From contig SIAN01000002.1 of the NCBI GenBank assembly GCA_009691715.1, forward strand, positions 1 to 64,000: 64,000 nucleotides of DNA. Direction: 5' to 3'. Source of the stretch: Planctomycetota bacterium. GTDB lineage: Bacteria > Planctomycetota > B15-G4 > SIAN01. The notes below the pieces were generated by a model. It had not been told where the DNA came from, did no database searches, and saw only the letters and a list, made by a program, of their open reading frames with translations. A program made the translations under genes and the position numbers. Below are positions 8,946 to 19,169 of this stretch, piece by piece. Within the stretch, counting starts at the first letter, position 1. Each line of letters opens with the position of its first letter.

Positions 8946-11723
8946 TCAGTTCACGTCGGTCGCGTAGACCTGGATGAAGCCCGAGAACGGACCGCCGCCG
9001 ACGGATGTCGTGCCGACTTCGTGGGTGCCGTCGTCGAAATCCTGGTCTGACGTCCCATTCAGAGAGAAGTAATAGAAGCGCGCGTCGCTGGCGTTGTCGA
9101 CGCCCGTGTTGCCGATGCCGACGAGCAGCGCAGGCGGTGCAGCTCCGCTCGGATCGTTCGTCGTAGCCGTTCGCACCCAGCTCCACGCATCGAGCGTCAC
9201 CGACGCGGTGAACGTCGTCGTCGTGAGCGGGTCGATCAGACTGTCGCGGAAGTAGAAGAGCAGGTCCTGGTACTGGATGTTCGCCAGATCGGAAGTCACG
9301 CGGTTGAAGGACCACGACAAGCCGAGGTGGTAGGGGCTCGCCGAGAGAGAGTCGACGTTCTGCGTCGCGGTGTCGGCGGTGATCTGGATCGCCGCCGTCG
9401 GGAAGTTGGCGTCGAAGAGCCAGACGTTTTGCTGGGCGGTCGCCGCGGCTTCGAGTTGCGCCGAAAAGGTGCAGAGTGACGGGTAGAGGCCGCCCGCGTA
9501 GCTCAGGTGCCAGTTGAAGTTCTCTCCCGCGACACCGCCGTTCTCGGTGTCCGCCGTGGTGGCACCCGCGAACTCGGTTCCAGTCACGTTGAAGCACTTG
9601 ATCGTGGTCGTGTCGACGCCAACCAAGTTGGTCTTCGCCGTCGTCGAGGTGAGGCCGCGAGCAAAGTAGAAGTAGCGCCGGTTGGGCGAGAAGAAGATCC
9701 CCTCCGGCAGGATCGTGCCTGCGGTCACGAATGGTGCAGCACCACCGCGCGTCACATTGGTCAGGACCTGCGTCGAAGGCCGCCAGTGGAAGAGGTCCAT
9801 CAACTTGTCAGTGGCCGACGTGTCGAAGCCGTAGAAGAAGTAGAGGTCGTCGTCGCTTGCCATGTACAGATCGACGCCGTCGTCGAGGCCGACGCTGACC
9901 GCCGTTCCGATGCGCGACAGCAAGGTCACCTGACCGTCCACGAAGAGCGAGTCGCCGGCGTCGTCGCCGACCTTGTTGCCGTCGCTGTCGGCCGTGCTGC
10001 AGACGTAGACCTCGTCGTCCTCGCCCGCCGTCGAGTTCTCTTCGCTGTGAATCGAGACGAAGGCGAGGGTCGATCCGTCTGGCGAGAGGCTCGCCTGACC
10101 GTTGACGCCGTTGTAGGTCTCACCCACTGAGCACATCTTCGGCGCCGTTCCGGTTAGCAACGGGTAGAGCCGGAATGAAGTCAAGTTCACAGCGACTGCC
10201 GGATTCGATTCATCAATCGCGTACCAGTCACCCTTCTGAATGTGGTCGGGAACCGTGGCGGACGCGGCGACAAAGGTGTCGCCGGCAAGGAAGACGATCA
10301 GCGACGCATCATCGCGAGCCCGCAGGAATGAGCGATCGGCGACGGTGTCGACGACGGCCGAGGCGGTGGAGGTGTTGTAGCCAGCGTTTGCCGCGATCGA
10401 CACCTGTGTGGCCACTGGCCGCGTGGCACGGAAGTCGACCGAGAACACCTGCTGCACGACCGGTGCGCCCTGGTCCCGCGTGTAAAAGAAGAAGTTGCCG
10501 CTGAAGGCGGCGGCGCGCAGCGTGTTCGAGAGGCTGAAGTTCGTCGTCCCAGCGGCGGTCACGTCGACGATGTTGGTCGGATTGCTCAGCGCGTCGAGGT
10601 AGGGCGTGCTGCCGTCGGTCGTGAAGAGGAACAGCTTCGGGTTGATCGACCCACTGCTGTCGTCGTAGATCGCTGCGGCCCGAGTTCCGTCGGGGCTGAC
10701 CAAGATCCCACCCTTCCAGGAGTTGGCCGTCGGCGTCACCGAGTCCTTGAACCGGGTTCCGGGGACCGCGAACAGGTCGATGCCGACCTTGTTCGGGTTG
10801 TCGCCCTGGTTCACCACCAGGAAGAACGCCTCTTGCGTGACGTTGTCGAAGCAGCGCATGAGCACCCGGGCCGAGACCGCGCCCGCGGCCGGAAGGTTGA
10901 GCCGGGGATACTCGTGGTTGTCGTTGTTCAAGGTCGGGCCGAACGTCGCGTCGAAAAAATCGACCTCGCGCGCCTTGTCGGCAACGTTGCCCAATTGGTG
11001 GGTCGCCCACTCGTTGATGTCAGCGAGGGCGATGTTTTCGACCTTGATGTTGGTGAACGTCGAGTCGGCGGTGAACGTCGCGCCGGTCGGGCTGCCGCCG
11101 CTGAACTGAAGCACGCCGAAGGCAGCCGCGTCGACCGATGTCGTGCTGCGCGAGACGATCATCCGCGCCGCGTTTCCGGGCGCGGCGTAGGTGACTGCAA
11201 TCGCGTTGCTGAAGTCGGTGGAAGTGCCGGAACTCTCGAGGACGGCGGCCTGCAGGAACTGCGTCCCGGTCGAGCCGACCGGAACCTTGAAGGTTAGGGT
11301 GACCGAGCCGCTGCCGCCGAGCTTGATGCGCGGATTCGCGCTGCGGTCGGGCGTGATGTCGAGCGGCGGATAGTCGGCTTCGACGACGCTGGTCGCGACG
11401 CCCGTCAGCATCGGGAACGGGTTCTTGTCGGGGTTCGGCACGGTATTGGTCGCGAGGTACCAGCCGGTGCCGGCGCCGGTGTTCGCGGTCGCGCCGAACA
11501 ATCCGTAGGGCCGGTTCACCATCGCAGCGTTGGTGATCGTCACCGACAGCGTCGTGCCGGCCTTGACCGTCACCGTGCCGGAGTTGTCACTCGCCGTCAC
11601 TCCGTTGACGGTAAGCGTCGTCGTCTGTCCTAGCGCTGCGCTCGACAGCGCCGCGCCCATCACCAACGTCGCCAGTGCGCAAAAGGGCTTCAAAGTGCTC
11701 TCCTTGCGAGCGTTGCTCGGCAT
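8946..11723 (-). CDS. Large exported protein of unknown function with PD40/propeller-like segments
   Basis: Signal peptide (LVMGAALSSAALGQ); repeated SPDGTRAAAIYDD / SPDGSTLAFVS / SPNRRYFYFA blades. Confidence 0.7.
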   Translation of the reverse strand: MPSNARKESTLKPFCALATLVMGAALSSAALGQTTTLTVNGVTASDNSGTVTVKAGTTLSVTITNAAMVNRPYGLFGATANTGAGTGWYLATNTVPNPDKNPFPMLTGVATSVVEADYPPLDITPDRSANPRIKLGGSGSVTLTFKVPVGSTGTQFLQAAVLESSGTSTDFSNAIAVTYAAPGNAARMIVSRSTTSVDAAAFGVLQFSGGSPTGATFTADSTFTNIKVENIALADINEWATHQLGNVADKAREVDFFDATFGPTLNNDNHEYPRLNLPAAGAVSARVLMRCFDNVTQEAFFLVVNQGDNPNKVGIDLFAVPGTRFKDSVTPTANSWKGGILVSPDGTRAAAIYDDSSGSINPKLFLFTTDGSTPYLDALSNPTNIVDVTAAGTTNFSLSNTLRAAAFSGNFFFYTRDQGAPVVQQVFSVDFRATRPVATQVSIAANAGYNTSTASAVVDTVADRSFLRARDDASLIVFLAGDTFVAASATVPDHIQKGDWYAIDESNPAVAVNLTSFRLYPLLTGTAPKMCSVGETYNGVNGQASLSPDGSTLAFVSIHSEENSTAGEDDEVYVCSTADSDGNKVGDDAGDSLFVDGQVTLLSRIGTAVSVGLDDGVDLYMASDDDLYFFYGFDTSATDKLMDLFHWRPSTQVLTNVTRGGAAPFVTAGTILPEGIFFSPNRRYFYFARGLTSTTAKTNLVGVDTTTIKCFNVTGTEFAGATTADTENGGVAGENFNWHLSYAGGLYPSLCTFSAQLEAAATAQQNVWLFDANFPTAAIQITADTATQNVDSLSASPYHLGLSWSFNRVTSDLANIQYQDLLFYFRDSLIDPLTTTTFTASVTLDAWSWVRTATTNDPSGAAPPALLVGIGNTGVDNASDARFYYFSLNGTSDQDFDDGTHEVGTTSVGGGPFSGFIQVYATDVN

Positions 11724-11936
11724 CGCTCTCGTTCTGCTTTCAGCGCCGTCCCGGACTCACGCTCGCGTCCAGCGCTCGCCCGGAAAACCGCGGGAGGATA
11801 GCAAGGCAGCCCACCTGTGGTCACGGGGGAGCCGCCGGGTAATGCAGGTTCACGGGTCCGCGACCGACTCGATCGGACGCCGTGCGCCGGACGCCTCGCA
11901 ATCGCTGCGCCGGGTGAAACGCGGCGGCCCCAGGGG

Positions 11937-12788
11937 TCAGCGCCCGGGCACGAGCGGGTCGCCCCACTTCAGCCGCTCGCGGAGCGTGCGGAAGCGCGTC
12001 CGCTGGACCACCGTGGCGACGTGGAGATCCTGTTCCGACTCCGTCACCTCGATCACTGTGCCCGACTCGACTTCGAGAGTCTCCTGACCGTCGATCGTGA
12101 GCGCGGTGCCGTGGCGCGCCTGCTGCACCAAGAGCTCGACCCGTCTTGAGCTGCGCAGGACCAGCGGTCGGTAGGTGAGCGCCTGCGAATTGAGCGGCGT
12201 CAGCAGCAGACATCGGTCGGTGCGGTCGACGATCGGCCCACCGGCGGCCAGCGAATGGGCGGTCGAGCCGACCGGGGTCGACACGATCATCCCGTCGCCG
12301 CGAAACCGAGTCACGTCCTCGCCGTCGATGCGCAGCGTGAACTCGACTAGACGCGCCACACGCGCGGCCGTGACGACGGCCTCGTTCAGCACCGGACCGA
12401 ACTCGCGAACTCGGCCTCCTGGCGCGCGCACGCGGACTCGCAACCGCAGCCACTTCTCGACGTTTCCATGGCCCTCGACCAGCCGCGTCAGCTCGTCCTC
12501 CCAATCGCCCGGTTCGAGCTCGGCGAGGTAGCCGAACGAGCCGAGCCGGACGCCGACGAGAGGCCCGGCCGCGCGCCTGAGCGCCCGGGCCGCACGCAGG
12601 AACGTGCCGTCGCCGCCAAGGGCAATCGCGAGATCGGCTGCACCAACGCGGCGCGCACCGCGTTGCAGGTCGGTGCGGCTGACCTTGATCGATCGCGCCG
12701 CCAACCACTTGCCGATCCGCGCCGCTTCGTCGAGCGAACGCGGGTCGCGGCCGTCAACCAGCAGCAATGCGGACGTCGGCGGTTTCAC
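11937..12788 (-). CDS. nadK: NAD kinase
   Basis: LGGDGTFLRAAR; GSFGYLAEL; LNEAVV; GDGMIVSTPVGSTAHSLAAGGPI. Confidence 0.95.
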   Translation of the reverse strand: MKPPTSALLLVDGRDPRSLDEAARIGKWLAARSIKVSRTDLQRGARRVGAADLAIALGGDGTFLRAARALRRAAGPLVGVRLGSFGYLAELEPGDWEDELTRLVEGHGNVEKWLRLRVRVRAPGGRVREFGPVLNEAVVTAARVARLVEFTLRIDGEDVTRFRGDGMIVSTPVGSTAHSLAAGGPIVDRTDRCLLLTPLNSQALTYRPLVLRSSRRVELLVQQARHGTALTIDGQETLEVESGTVIEVTESEQDLHVATVVQRTRFRTLRERLKWGDPLVPGR

Positions 12789-14718
12789 GCATCAATCCGA
12801 GAATGGTGTCGCGCACGCCGGTTGGCGTGAGCCCGAGTTCGGCCAGCAGCTCCGGCCGCGTGCCATGGGCGATGAACCGGTCGGGAACCCCGAGGCAGCG
12901 AATGCGCGCGCCGGAGTCTTCGCGCGCCGCAAATTCGAGCACGGCCGATCCGAAGCCGCCGTTCAGCGCCGCTTCCTCGATCGTTGCCGCGAAGCGGTGC
13001 GACGCCAGCATGCCGCGGTAGAACTCGCCGTCGAGCGGCCTCGCGAAGCGCGCGTTCACCACCGTCGACGACACGCCAGCCGCGTCGAGCAGCGTTGCCG
13101 CCTCGAGTGCCATCTCGCTCATCGGCCCGTAGCCGATCAGAGCGACATCGTCGCCCTCCCGCAGCACTTCAGCTCGGCCGAGCTCGATGGCGGCGATCGG
13201 CCTTCCGGGTGCCGTGGTGGCGGCCTTCGGGTAGCGGATCGCGATCGGGCCGTCGTGATGCAGCGCGAACCGGAACATCGCTTCGAGCTCGGCACCGTCT
13301 CGCGGCGAAAGAAGCGTCACGCCCGGGATCGCGCGCAGGAACGCGATGTCGAACAAGCCGTGATGGGTCTGGCCGTCGTCGCCGGCGAGCCCGCCATGCG
13401 ACATCACCAAGATCACCGGGTTCCTCTGCAGCGCGACTTCCTGGAACACCTGGTCGTAGCCGCGCTGCATGAAAGTGGAGTAGATCGCGCAGACCGGCTT
13501 TCGGCCGCCGATGGTGAGGCCCGATGCAAACGCGACGCCATGCTGTTCGGCGATGCCGACGTTGAAGAAGCGGTCGGGAAAGCGCTCGGAAAATGGGCGC
13601 AGGCCAGTGCCGTCAGGCATCCCGGCGGTGATCGCGCAGATGCGCGGGTCGGTGGCCGCCTCGGCCAGGATCGCCTCGGAGAAGACGCGAGCGAACTCGG
13701 TCTTGGCGGGCGCCGCCTTTTTCGGCGGCGCTGTGGATCCCGCCGCCGCCGGGATCTCGACCTTGTCGACTTTGCACGCCGCGTCGCACTCGAGCGTGAA
13801 GCTGTCGCCCGGCTTCGCGCCGTGCAGCGCGAGCGGATCCTCCTCGCAGCCCTTGACGCCCTTGCCCTTCACCGTGAGCACGTGCAGGAGCTTCACGCCC
13901 GGCTGGGCGCGCATCGCTTCGAGCACTTCGACCATGCCCGGAAGGTCGTGGCCGTCGAACACGCCGAAGTAGCGGAACCCCAACGCGTCGAGGATCTTGC
14001 CCGGCGCGATCACGTGGCGCAGATGCTCGGCGAAGTCGTGCACGCCCTTCTCGACCCGCTCGCCGATCCGCGGGATCTTGGCGACGAGCTCTTCGAGCTT
14101 CTCGACCGCGTGGCGCGCGCTCGCATAGAGCTTCGACATGCGCACCTTGGAGAGGACGCGCGACAAGGCGCCGACGGTGCGCCCGATCGACTGCTCGTTG
14201 TCGTTCAAGATGATGAGCAGATCGCGATCGAGATGGCCGGCGCTGTTCAGCGCCTCGAGCGACATCCCCGACACGACGCTGGCATCGCCGACGACGGCGA
14301 TGGTCTTACGGGTGTCGCTCGCGAGCGCATCGCCGATGCACGCGCCAAGCGCCATGGAGACCGCCGTGCCCGCGTGGCCCGACGTCATCAGGTCGTATTC
14401 CGACTCATCCTTGTTCGGGAAGCCGGAGATGCCGTTCTTCTGCCGCAACGTGTGGAAGCGATCGAAGCGTCCAGTGAGAAGCTTGTGCGGGTAGCACTGG
14501 TGACCGGTGTCGAGGAAGAGCCGGTCGCGCGGGAAGTCGTAGACCCTGTGCAGCGCAACCGTCAGTTCGACCACCCCCATCGACGATCCGAGGTGGCCAC
14601 CGTTCGTGGTCACGGTCGCCAGGATCTTGCGGCGGATCTCGTTGCATAGCTCCGCGAGCTCGTGATGGCGGAGGCTCTTGACGTCACTCGAGCGTGTCAG
14701 TTGTTCAAGGATCATCAC
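12754..14718 (-). CDS. dxs: 1-deoxy-D-xylulose-5-phosphate synthase
   Basis: GGHLGSSMGVVELTVALH; GHQCYPHKLLTGR; GDASVVSGMSLEALN; MSHGGLAGDDGQTHHGLFDIAFLRAIPG. Confidence 0.97.
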   Translation of the reverse strand: MMILEQLTRSSDVKSLRHHELAELCNEIRRKILATVTTNGGHLGSSMGVVELTVALHRVYDFPRDRLFLDTGHQCYPHKLLTGRFDRFHTLRQKNGISGFPNKDESEYDLMTSGHAGTAVSMALGACIGDALASDTRKTIAVVGDASVVSGMSLEALNSAGHLDRDLLIILNDNEQSIGRTVGALSRVLSKVRMSKLYASARHAVEKLEELVAKIPRIGERVEKGVHDFAEHLRHVIAPGKILDALGFRYFGVFDGHDLPGMVEVLEAMRAQPGVKLLHVLTVKGKGVKGCEEDPLALHGAKPGDSFTLECDAACKVDKVEIPAAAGSTAPPKKAAPAKTEFARVFSEAILAEAATDPRICAITAGMPDGTGLRPFSERFPDRFFNVGIAEQHGVAFASGLTIGGRKPVCAIYSTFMQRGYDQVFQEVALQRNPVILVMSHGGLAGDDGQTHHGLFDIAFLRAIPGVTLLSPRDGAELEAMFRFALHHDGPIAIRYPKAATTAPGRPIAAIELGRAEVLREGDDVALIGYGPMSEMALEAATLLDAAGVSSTVVNARFARPLDGEFYRGMLASHRFAATIEEAALNGGFGSAVLEFAAREDSGARIRCLGVPDRFIAHGTRPELLAELGLTPTGVRDTILGLMRETADVRIAAG

Positions 14719-14723
14719 GGGTC

Positions 14724-15656
14724 CTAGGCGATTCGTTCCTGAAGCCCGAACGCGAGTTGCAGCAGGTCCTCTGGCCGTGGAAATGAGCGCGCGGCCGCAT
14801 GGGCGCGCGCCGTGATCTCGATTGCACGCTGCCGGGCGGCAGCCTCGCCGAGGGCGGCAGGATAGGTGAGCTTCCCCCGCTCGTCATCCTTGCCCACCGG
14901 TTTTCCCGTCCGGCGTGGGTCGCCGCTCTTGCCGAGCAGGTCGTCAACGACCTGAAACGCCAGCCCGAGGGACTCGCCGTAGGTCGCCGCCGCAGCGATC
15001 AGCGCCGGCGACGCCTCGGCGCAGCGGGCCCCCATCGTCGCTGCCGCACGGAACATCGCCGCGGTCTTGCGCAGATGAATCCAGCGCACTCGCTCCTCGG
15101 TCGGGTCCTGGCCTTCGCCGAGCAGGTCGCCGGCTTGGCCATTCACCATTCCGGCGACGCCCGCGGCCGCAGCGAGGTCGGCCACCGCGGCCGGCACGAC
15201 CTCCGCCGGCATCCCAAGCGCAACCACCTCGAACGCGCGGGTGAGAAGAGCGTCTCCGGCCAGGATCGCGATCGCATCGCCGAACACCTTGTGGCAGGTC
15301 GGTCGACCGCGGCGGAAGTCGTCGTCGTCCATGGCTGGCAGGTCATCGTGCACCAACGAGTAGCAGTGCACGAACTCGAGCGCGGCGCCCGCAGCGAGCG
15401 CGGCGCTGCAGTTGCCGCCACAGGCCTCCGCAACCAGCAGGGCGACCAGTGGTCGCAAGCGCTTTCCACCACCCAGCACCGCGTACTCGCAAGCATCGCG
15501 CAGCGCGGGCACGACATCGCCGTCCGGCGGCAGAAGCCACTCGCGCAAGGCCGCTTCGATCCGCAGCCTGCGGTCGTCGAGGCGTGCCTCGAACACGGCC
15601 ACCTGCGACGAAGTCGCTGCCCCCGTGATCCGATTCTGCGAGCTCATGTCCGCCAT
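14724..15656 (-). CDS. ispA: Polyprenyl synthetase (FPP/GGPP synthase-like)
   Basis: GGGKRLRPLVALL; VHCYSLVHDDLPAMDDDDFRRGRPTCHKVFG; AFQVVDDLL. Confidence 0.93.
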   Translation of the reverse strand: MADMSSQNRITGAATSSQVAVFEARLDDRRLRIEAALREWLLPPDGDVVPALRDACEYAVLGGGKRLRPLVALLVAEACGGNCSAALAAGAALEFVHCYSLVHDDLPAMDDDDFRRGRPTCHKVFGDAIAILAGDALLTRAFEVVALGMPAEVVPAAVADLAAAAGVAGMVNGQAGDLLGEGQDPTEERVRWIHLRKTAAMFRAAATMGARCAEASPALIAAAATYGESLGLAFQVVDDLLGKSGDPRRTGKPVGKDDERGKLTYPAALGEAAARQRAIEITARAHAAARSFPRPEDLLQLAFGLQERIA

Positions 15657-15666
15657 CGAGACGCGC

Positions 15667-17388
15667 TCAGCGCGCGATCTCGGTCACCTTGCGCTCGCGG
15701 ATGAGGGTGACTTTGATCTCGCCGGGGTAGGTGAGCTCGTCCTCGATCTTCTTGGCGATGTTGCGCGCCGTCAGCAGCGCCATGTTGTCGTCCATCTTGT
15801 CGGCATCGACCAGCACACGCAGCTCGCGGCCGGCCTGCACCGCGTACGCCGACGCTACGCCCTCGAACGAGGTCGCCGTCGCCTCGAGCTTCTCGAGCCT
15901 CTCGACGTACTGTTCGACGGAGTCGCGCCGTGCGCCGGGACGGCCGGCCGAAATCGCGTCACCGACCTGCGTCAGCACCGCGTAGGTGGTCTCGTAGGGC
16001 ATGTCCTCGTGGTGCGCGCCGATGGCGTTCCAGATCAACCGCTGCTCGTCGAATCGGCGGGCCTGATCGGCGCCGAGCACCGCGTGGCTGCCGTCGAGCT
16101 CGTGGGTCATCGCCTTGCCGATGTCGTGCAGCAAGCCGCAACGCTTGCCGATCAGCGGGTCGAGCTTCAGCTCGGCGCAGATCGAACTCATGATGTGCGC
16201 GATCTCGATCGAGTGTTCGAGCACGTTCTGGCCGTACGAGCTCCGGTACTTGAGCCGCCCGACCAAGAACTGGATCTGCGGGTGGACCTTCTGCAGCCCG
16301 AGGTCGGCACACACCTTCTTGCCAGTGTTGCGAATGTCCTCGTCGATCCCCTTCTTCTCCGCCTCGATCAGCTCCTCGATCCGCGCCGGATGGATTCGGC
16401 CGTCGCTGATCAGCTTCTCGAGCGCGCGGCGGGCGATCTCGCGCCGCACCGCGTCGAAACAGGAGATCACGATGACGCCTGGCGTGTCGTCGACGATCAC
16501 GTCGACGCCGGTCGCCTTCTCGATAGCGCGGATGTTGCGGCCCTCGCGGCCGATGATCTTGCCCTTCATCTCGTCGCTCGGCAGGTCGATCACCGACACG
16601 ACGGTGTCGGAGACGTAGCGCACGGCACAACGCTGGATCGCGGTACCGACGATGCGCTGCGCGATCTCTTCCGACCGCTCCTTGCGCTCCTCCTCCTTCT
16701 TCTCGAGATACTTCGCCAAGTCGCCCTGACACTCCTCCTCGAACTTCTTCATCACGACGTCGCGCGCTTCCTGCGCGGTGAGCTGCGCGATCTCGAGCAG
16801 CTTCTGTTCCTCCTGCTTGAGCGTCGCCTGCAGCTGCTCGTCCCTGCTCTTCACTTCGACGAGCTGCTTCTCGAGCTTCTCCTTCTCGGAGCTGATCTCC
16901 TTCTCGCGCACCTCAATGCGCAGCTGCTCCTTTTCGGCCTCGGCTTCCTTGCGTGCGAGACGTCGCTCAACCTCGAGGACCTTGTCGCGGTGGTCCTTGG
17001 CCTCGGCCTGGATCTCGGTATCGAAACGCTGCCGCTTCTCCCGCAGCTCGCTGTCGATGCGCGCGCGCTCGCGCTGCGCGGTCTGCTCCGACTGCTGGCG
17101 CAGCTGATCGCCCTGTTGGCGCAACTGGTCGTTGTGCTGGCGCAGTTGATCGGACTGTTGACGGACCGCAGCAGCCTGCGTTTCCGCTTCGGCCCGAACT
17201 CGCCGCGCCTCGACCTGCGCTCGGTCAATCTCCTCCTGACTCGCAGGAACGTGGATGATCTTTGCAGGGGGCGGCGGCGCTTCGATCGGAGGCGCAGCCG
17301 GAGCGGCGCGACGCGCGAAGTAGAACGCGGCCGTGGCGGCGGCGGCAGCCGCGACGACCACGATCAGGACGACGACCCAAGTTTCCAT
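15667..17388 (-). CDS. rny: Ribonuclease Y
   Basis: N-terminal TM, coiled coil, KH domain (GKIIGREGRNIRAIEKATGVDVIVDDTPGVIVISCFD), HD domain (LLHDIGKAM); start METWVV at 17388. Confidence 0.96.
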   Translation of the reverse strand: METWVVVLIVVVAAAAAATAAFYFARRAAPAAPPIEAPPPPAKIIHVPASQEEIDRAQVEARRVRAEAETQAAAVRQQSDQLRQHNDQLRQQGDQLRQQSEQTAQRERARIDSELREKRQRFDTEIQAEAKDHRDKVLEVERRLARKEAEAEKEQLRIEVREKEISSEKEKLEKQLVEVKSRDEQLQATLKQEEQKLLEIAQLTAQEARDVVMKKFEEECQGDLAKYLEKKEEERKERSEEIAQRIVGTAIQRCAVRYVSDTVVSVIDLPSDEMKGKIIGREGRNIRAIEKATGVDVIVDDTPGVIVISCFDAVRREIARRALEKLISDGRIHPARIEELIEAEKKGIDEDIRNTGKKVCADLGLQKVHPQIQFLVGRLKYRSSYGQNVLEHSIEIAHIMSSICAELKLDPLIGKRCGLLHDIGKAMTHELDGSHAVLGADQARRFDEQRLIWNAIGAHHEDMPYETTYAVLTQVGDAISAGRPGARRDSVEQYVERLEKLEATATSFEGVASAYAVQAGRELRVLVDADKMDDNMALLTARNIAKKIEDELTYPGEIKVTLIRERKVTEIAR

Positions 17389-17603
17389 CGCGGCGTTCCC
17401 CTGCGGCGGCGCGCACGCGCAGGACAGCGAAGTCCCCGCCTGCGACGCTGCGGTCACCAGGACCGCACTGCCGTGTAGTCGATCCCGACCGCGAACGAGC
17501 CCCTCGACGCACCTGAAAGCAGGTCGTCGCAGCGCGCGACGCCTACTCGCCTCTGCACTTGCAACCGCCGCGCTTCAGCCGTTGCGCTCCAACTGCTGCG
17601 CGG

Positions 17604-17772
17604 AAAAAACGCCACTCCGCCAAGTGGTGGGACCGCTCGGCTCCGCCGAATCCGTTCAATGAGCGGTGCACCGTGTCCTGCAACGATCAAACGCCGGCGA
17701 CGCATGGCGACGCAGCCGGCGAAGGGGGTCTCGTTCGGGTCCTGCTACCCCGGTCGCCGAGCGATCGAGGCG
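17604..17772 (-). ncRNA. Candidate small RNA or terminated leader upstream of rny
   Basis: Minus strand: TTGGTC-N17-TATAGT promoter-like (17807 to 17779), then CCACT-TGGCGG-AGTGG hairpin plus TTTTTT (17604-17609); 5' CGCTCGGC complements 3' GCCGAGCG; apical CGCCGGC/GCCGGCG stem. Confidence 0.4.
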
Positions 17773-17822
17773 CTGCAACTATAGGCCCGGAAAAGAATTG
17801 GACCAAGTAACGAGTCGAAGCG

Positions 17823-19169
17823 TCATTGCCCGATCACGCGATGAACGCCTGGGACCCCTTTCCAGTGCTCGGGGGTCAAGTCCCGCAGGGGGATGCGCAG
17901 GTGGCCGCGAAACAGCGGACGCTTCTGGCCCTTCTCGATCATCACGCCGCCTTCGCAGCAGAGTTCGCCATAGCGTGCCGCCGGATCGAGCTCGAACCAG
18001 GCTTCGTCGGCCAGCACCGTCTGCCGCGCCTTGCCCTCCTCGTCGAAATCGAGGTCGATCACGGCTTTGACGAATCGCTCGCCCTCGAACTTCTCGATCT
18101 CGCGCAGGCGCAGCACAAACGCTTTTTCAAGCTCGAGGACGCGGTTGACCAGAGCGACGGCGGCGCCACGCTCGAACGCGGCACCCGCGGGGGGTGGTGC
18201 CCCGAGCGCGAATAGCTCGCGCAACTCGGCCGGAACAAGCTCAACCGGTAGCACGCCGGGGATCTCGATGCGGTAGCGGCTGCCCTCGTAGTGGACTTCG
18301 ATCCCGTCCTCGATTCCGTGCGCGCCGGAGGCCACGAACGCCGCGACGCCGGTGATCGGGTCGCGTTCCAACATCAGCCGTTCAGCCACCAGCGATCCGG
18401 TTGCCGTTCCGCGTACGCCGCGCACCGCCAGGGTGACTGCGCCGAGCGCATGATCGGCGACCAGAGGCTCCGCTGAGAGCAGATACCAGCGATCGAGTCC
18501 GGCGTCCTTCAGCAACGCATTGAAGGCGTGGGTGACCGCTTCAGGATCGGGACCCCTTGTCGCCTCCGCGGCGGCGTCCGCGACGCTCGGAATGAGCGCT
18601 GCGTTCACCGGCTCCGAACCGAATCCACCGCCGCCGGAAGCGGCCGATGCCGCCGTTGGACTTGCGATCGGAAGGTGCGCTCCGACCTCGCCAAGCGCAG
18701 CCGAAAGGCGAGACGCCTTGTCGAGCGCGCGCGCCATCACCGATTCCTCTACCCCTTCGCGTCGGCGCACCGCCGCATCGTTCTCCTCGACCGGTTTTCC
18801 GCCAAGCGCGCCCGCGCTACCGGCGTGATAGGCCACGGCATCGGCTCGCAGCGGTGTGACCCCTTCGGGCCTGCCCTTCGCCGCGCCGAGCGTCGCACCG
18901 CCCTCGGTGGCAAGCCAAGGCAGGTTCGCCAGCGTGCGCTGTTGCGTCTCGATCGAGATCAGTCGCGCTTCGAGCGACTGCAGCCGCGCTTCGCTCGCCG
19001 CGAACCCGTCAGACGGCGCCCGCCGCCATTCGATCGCTGTCCACACAGCCCCGGCGCCGACGAGGATGCCAAACGCGATTCCGCCGATTCCTCCGCTGCG
19101 AGCCACAGCTTCGCCCTCCGTCGCCACGAGCGCAGCTTCACCGTCCGTCGAAACCGTCCGTCTGGCCAT
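17823..19169 (-). CDS. Single-TM anchored protein, unknown function
   Basis: 448-aa ORF, one N-terminal TM (GIGGIAFGILVGAGAVWTAI). Confidence 0.65.
   Translation of the reverse strand: MARRTVSTDGEAALVATEGEAVARSGGIGGIAFGILVGAGAVWTAIEWRRAPSDGFAASEARLQSLEARLISIETQQRTLANLPWLATEGGATLGAAKGRPEGVTPLRADAVAYHAGSAGALGGKPVEENDAAVRRREGVEESVMARALDKASRLSAALGEVGAHLPIASPTAASAASGGGGFGSEPVNAALIPSVADAAAEATRGPDPEAVTHAFNALLKDAGLDRWYLLSAEPLVADHALGAVTLAVRGVRGTATGSLVAERLMLERDPITGVAAFVASGAHGIEDGIEVHYEGSRYRIEIPGVLPVELVPAELRELFALGAPPPAGAAFERGAAVALVNRVLELEKAFVLRLREIEKFEGERFVKAVIDLDFDEEGKARQTVLADEAWFELDPAARYGELCCEGGVMIEKGQKRPLFRGHLRIPLRDLTPEHWKGVPGVHRVIGQ

Noticed and set aside
17604-17772. Naming the rny-upstream RNA as 6S, SRP, tmRNA or RNase P RNA
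   Set aside because: Length is 6S-like but I see no diagnostic conserved motifs of any of these RNAs; left unnamed.
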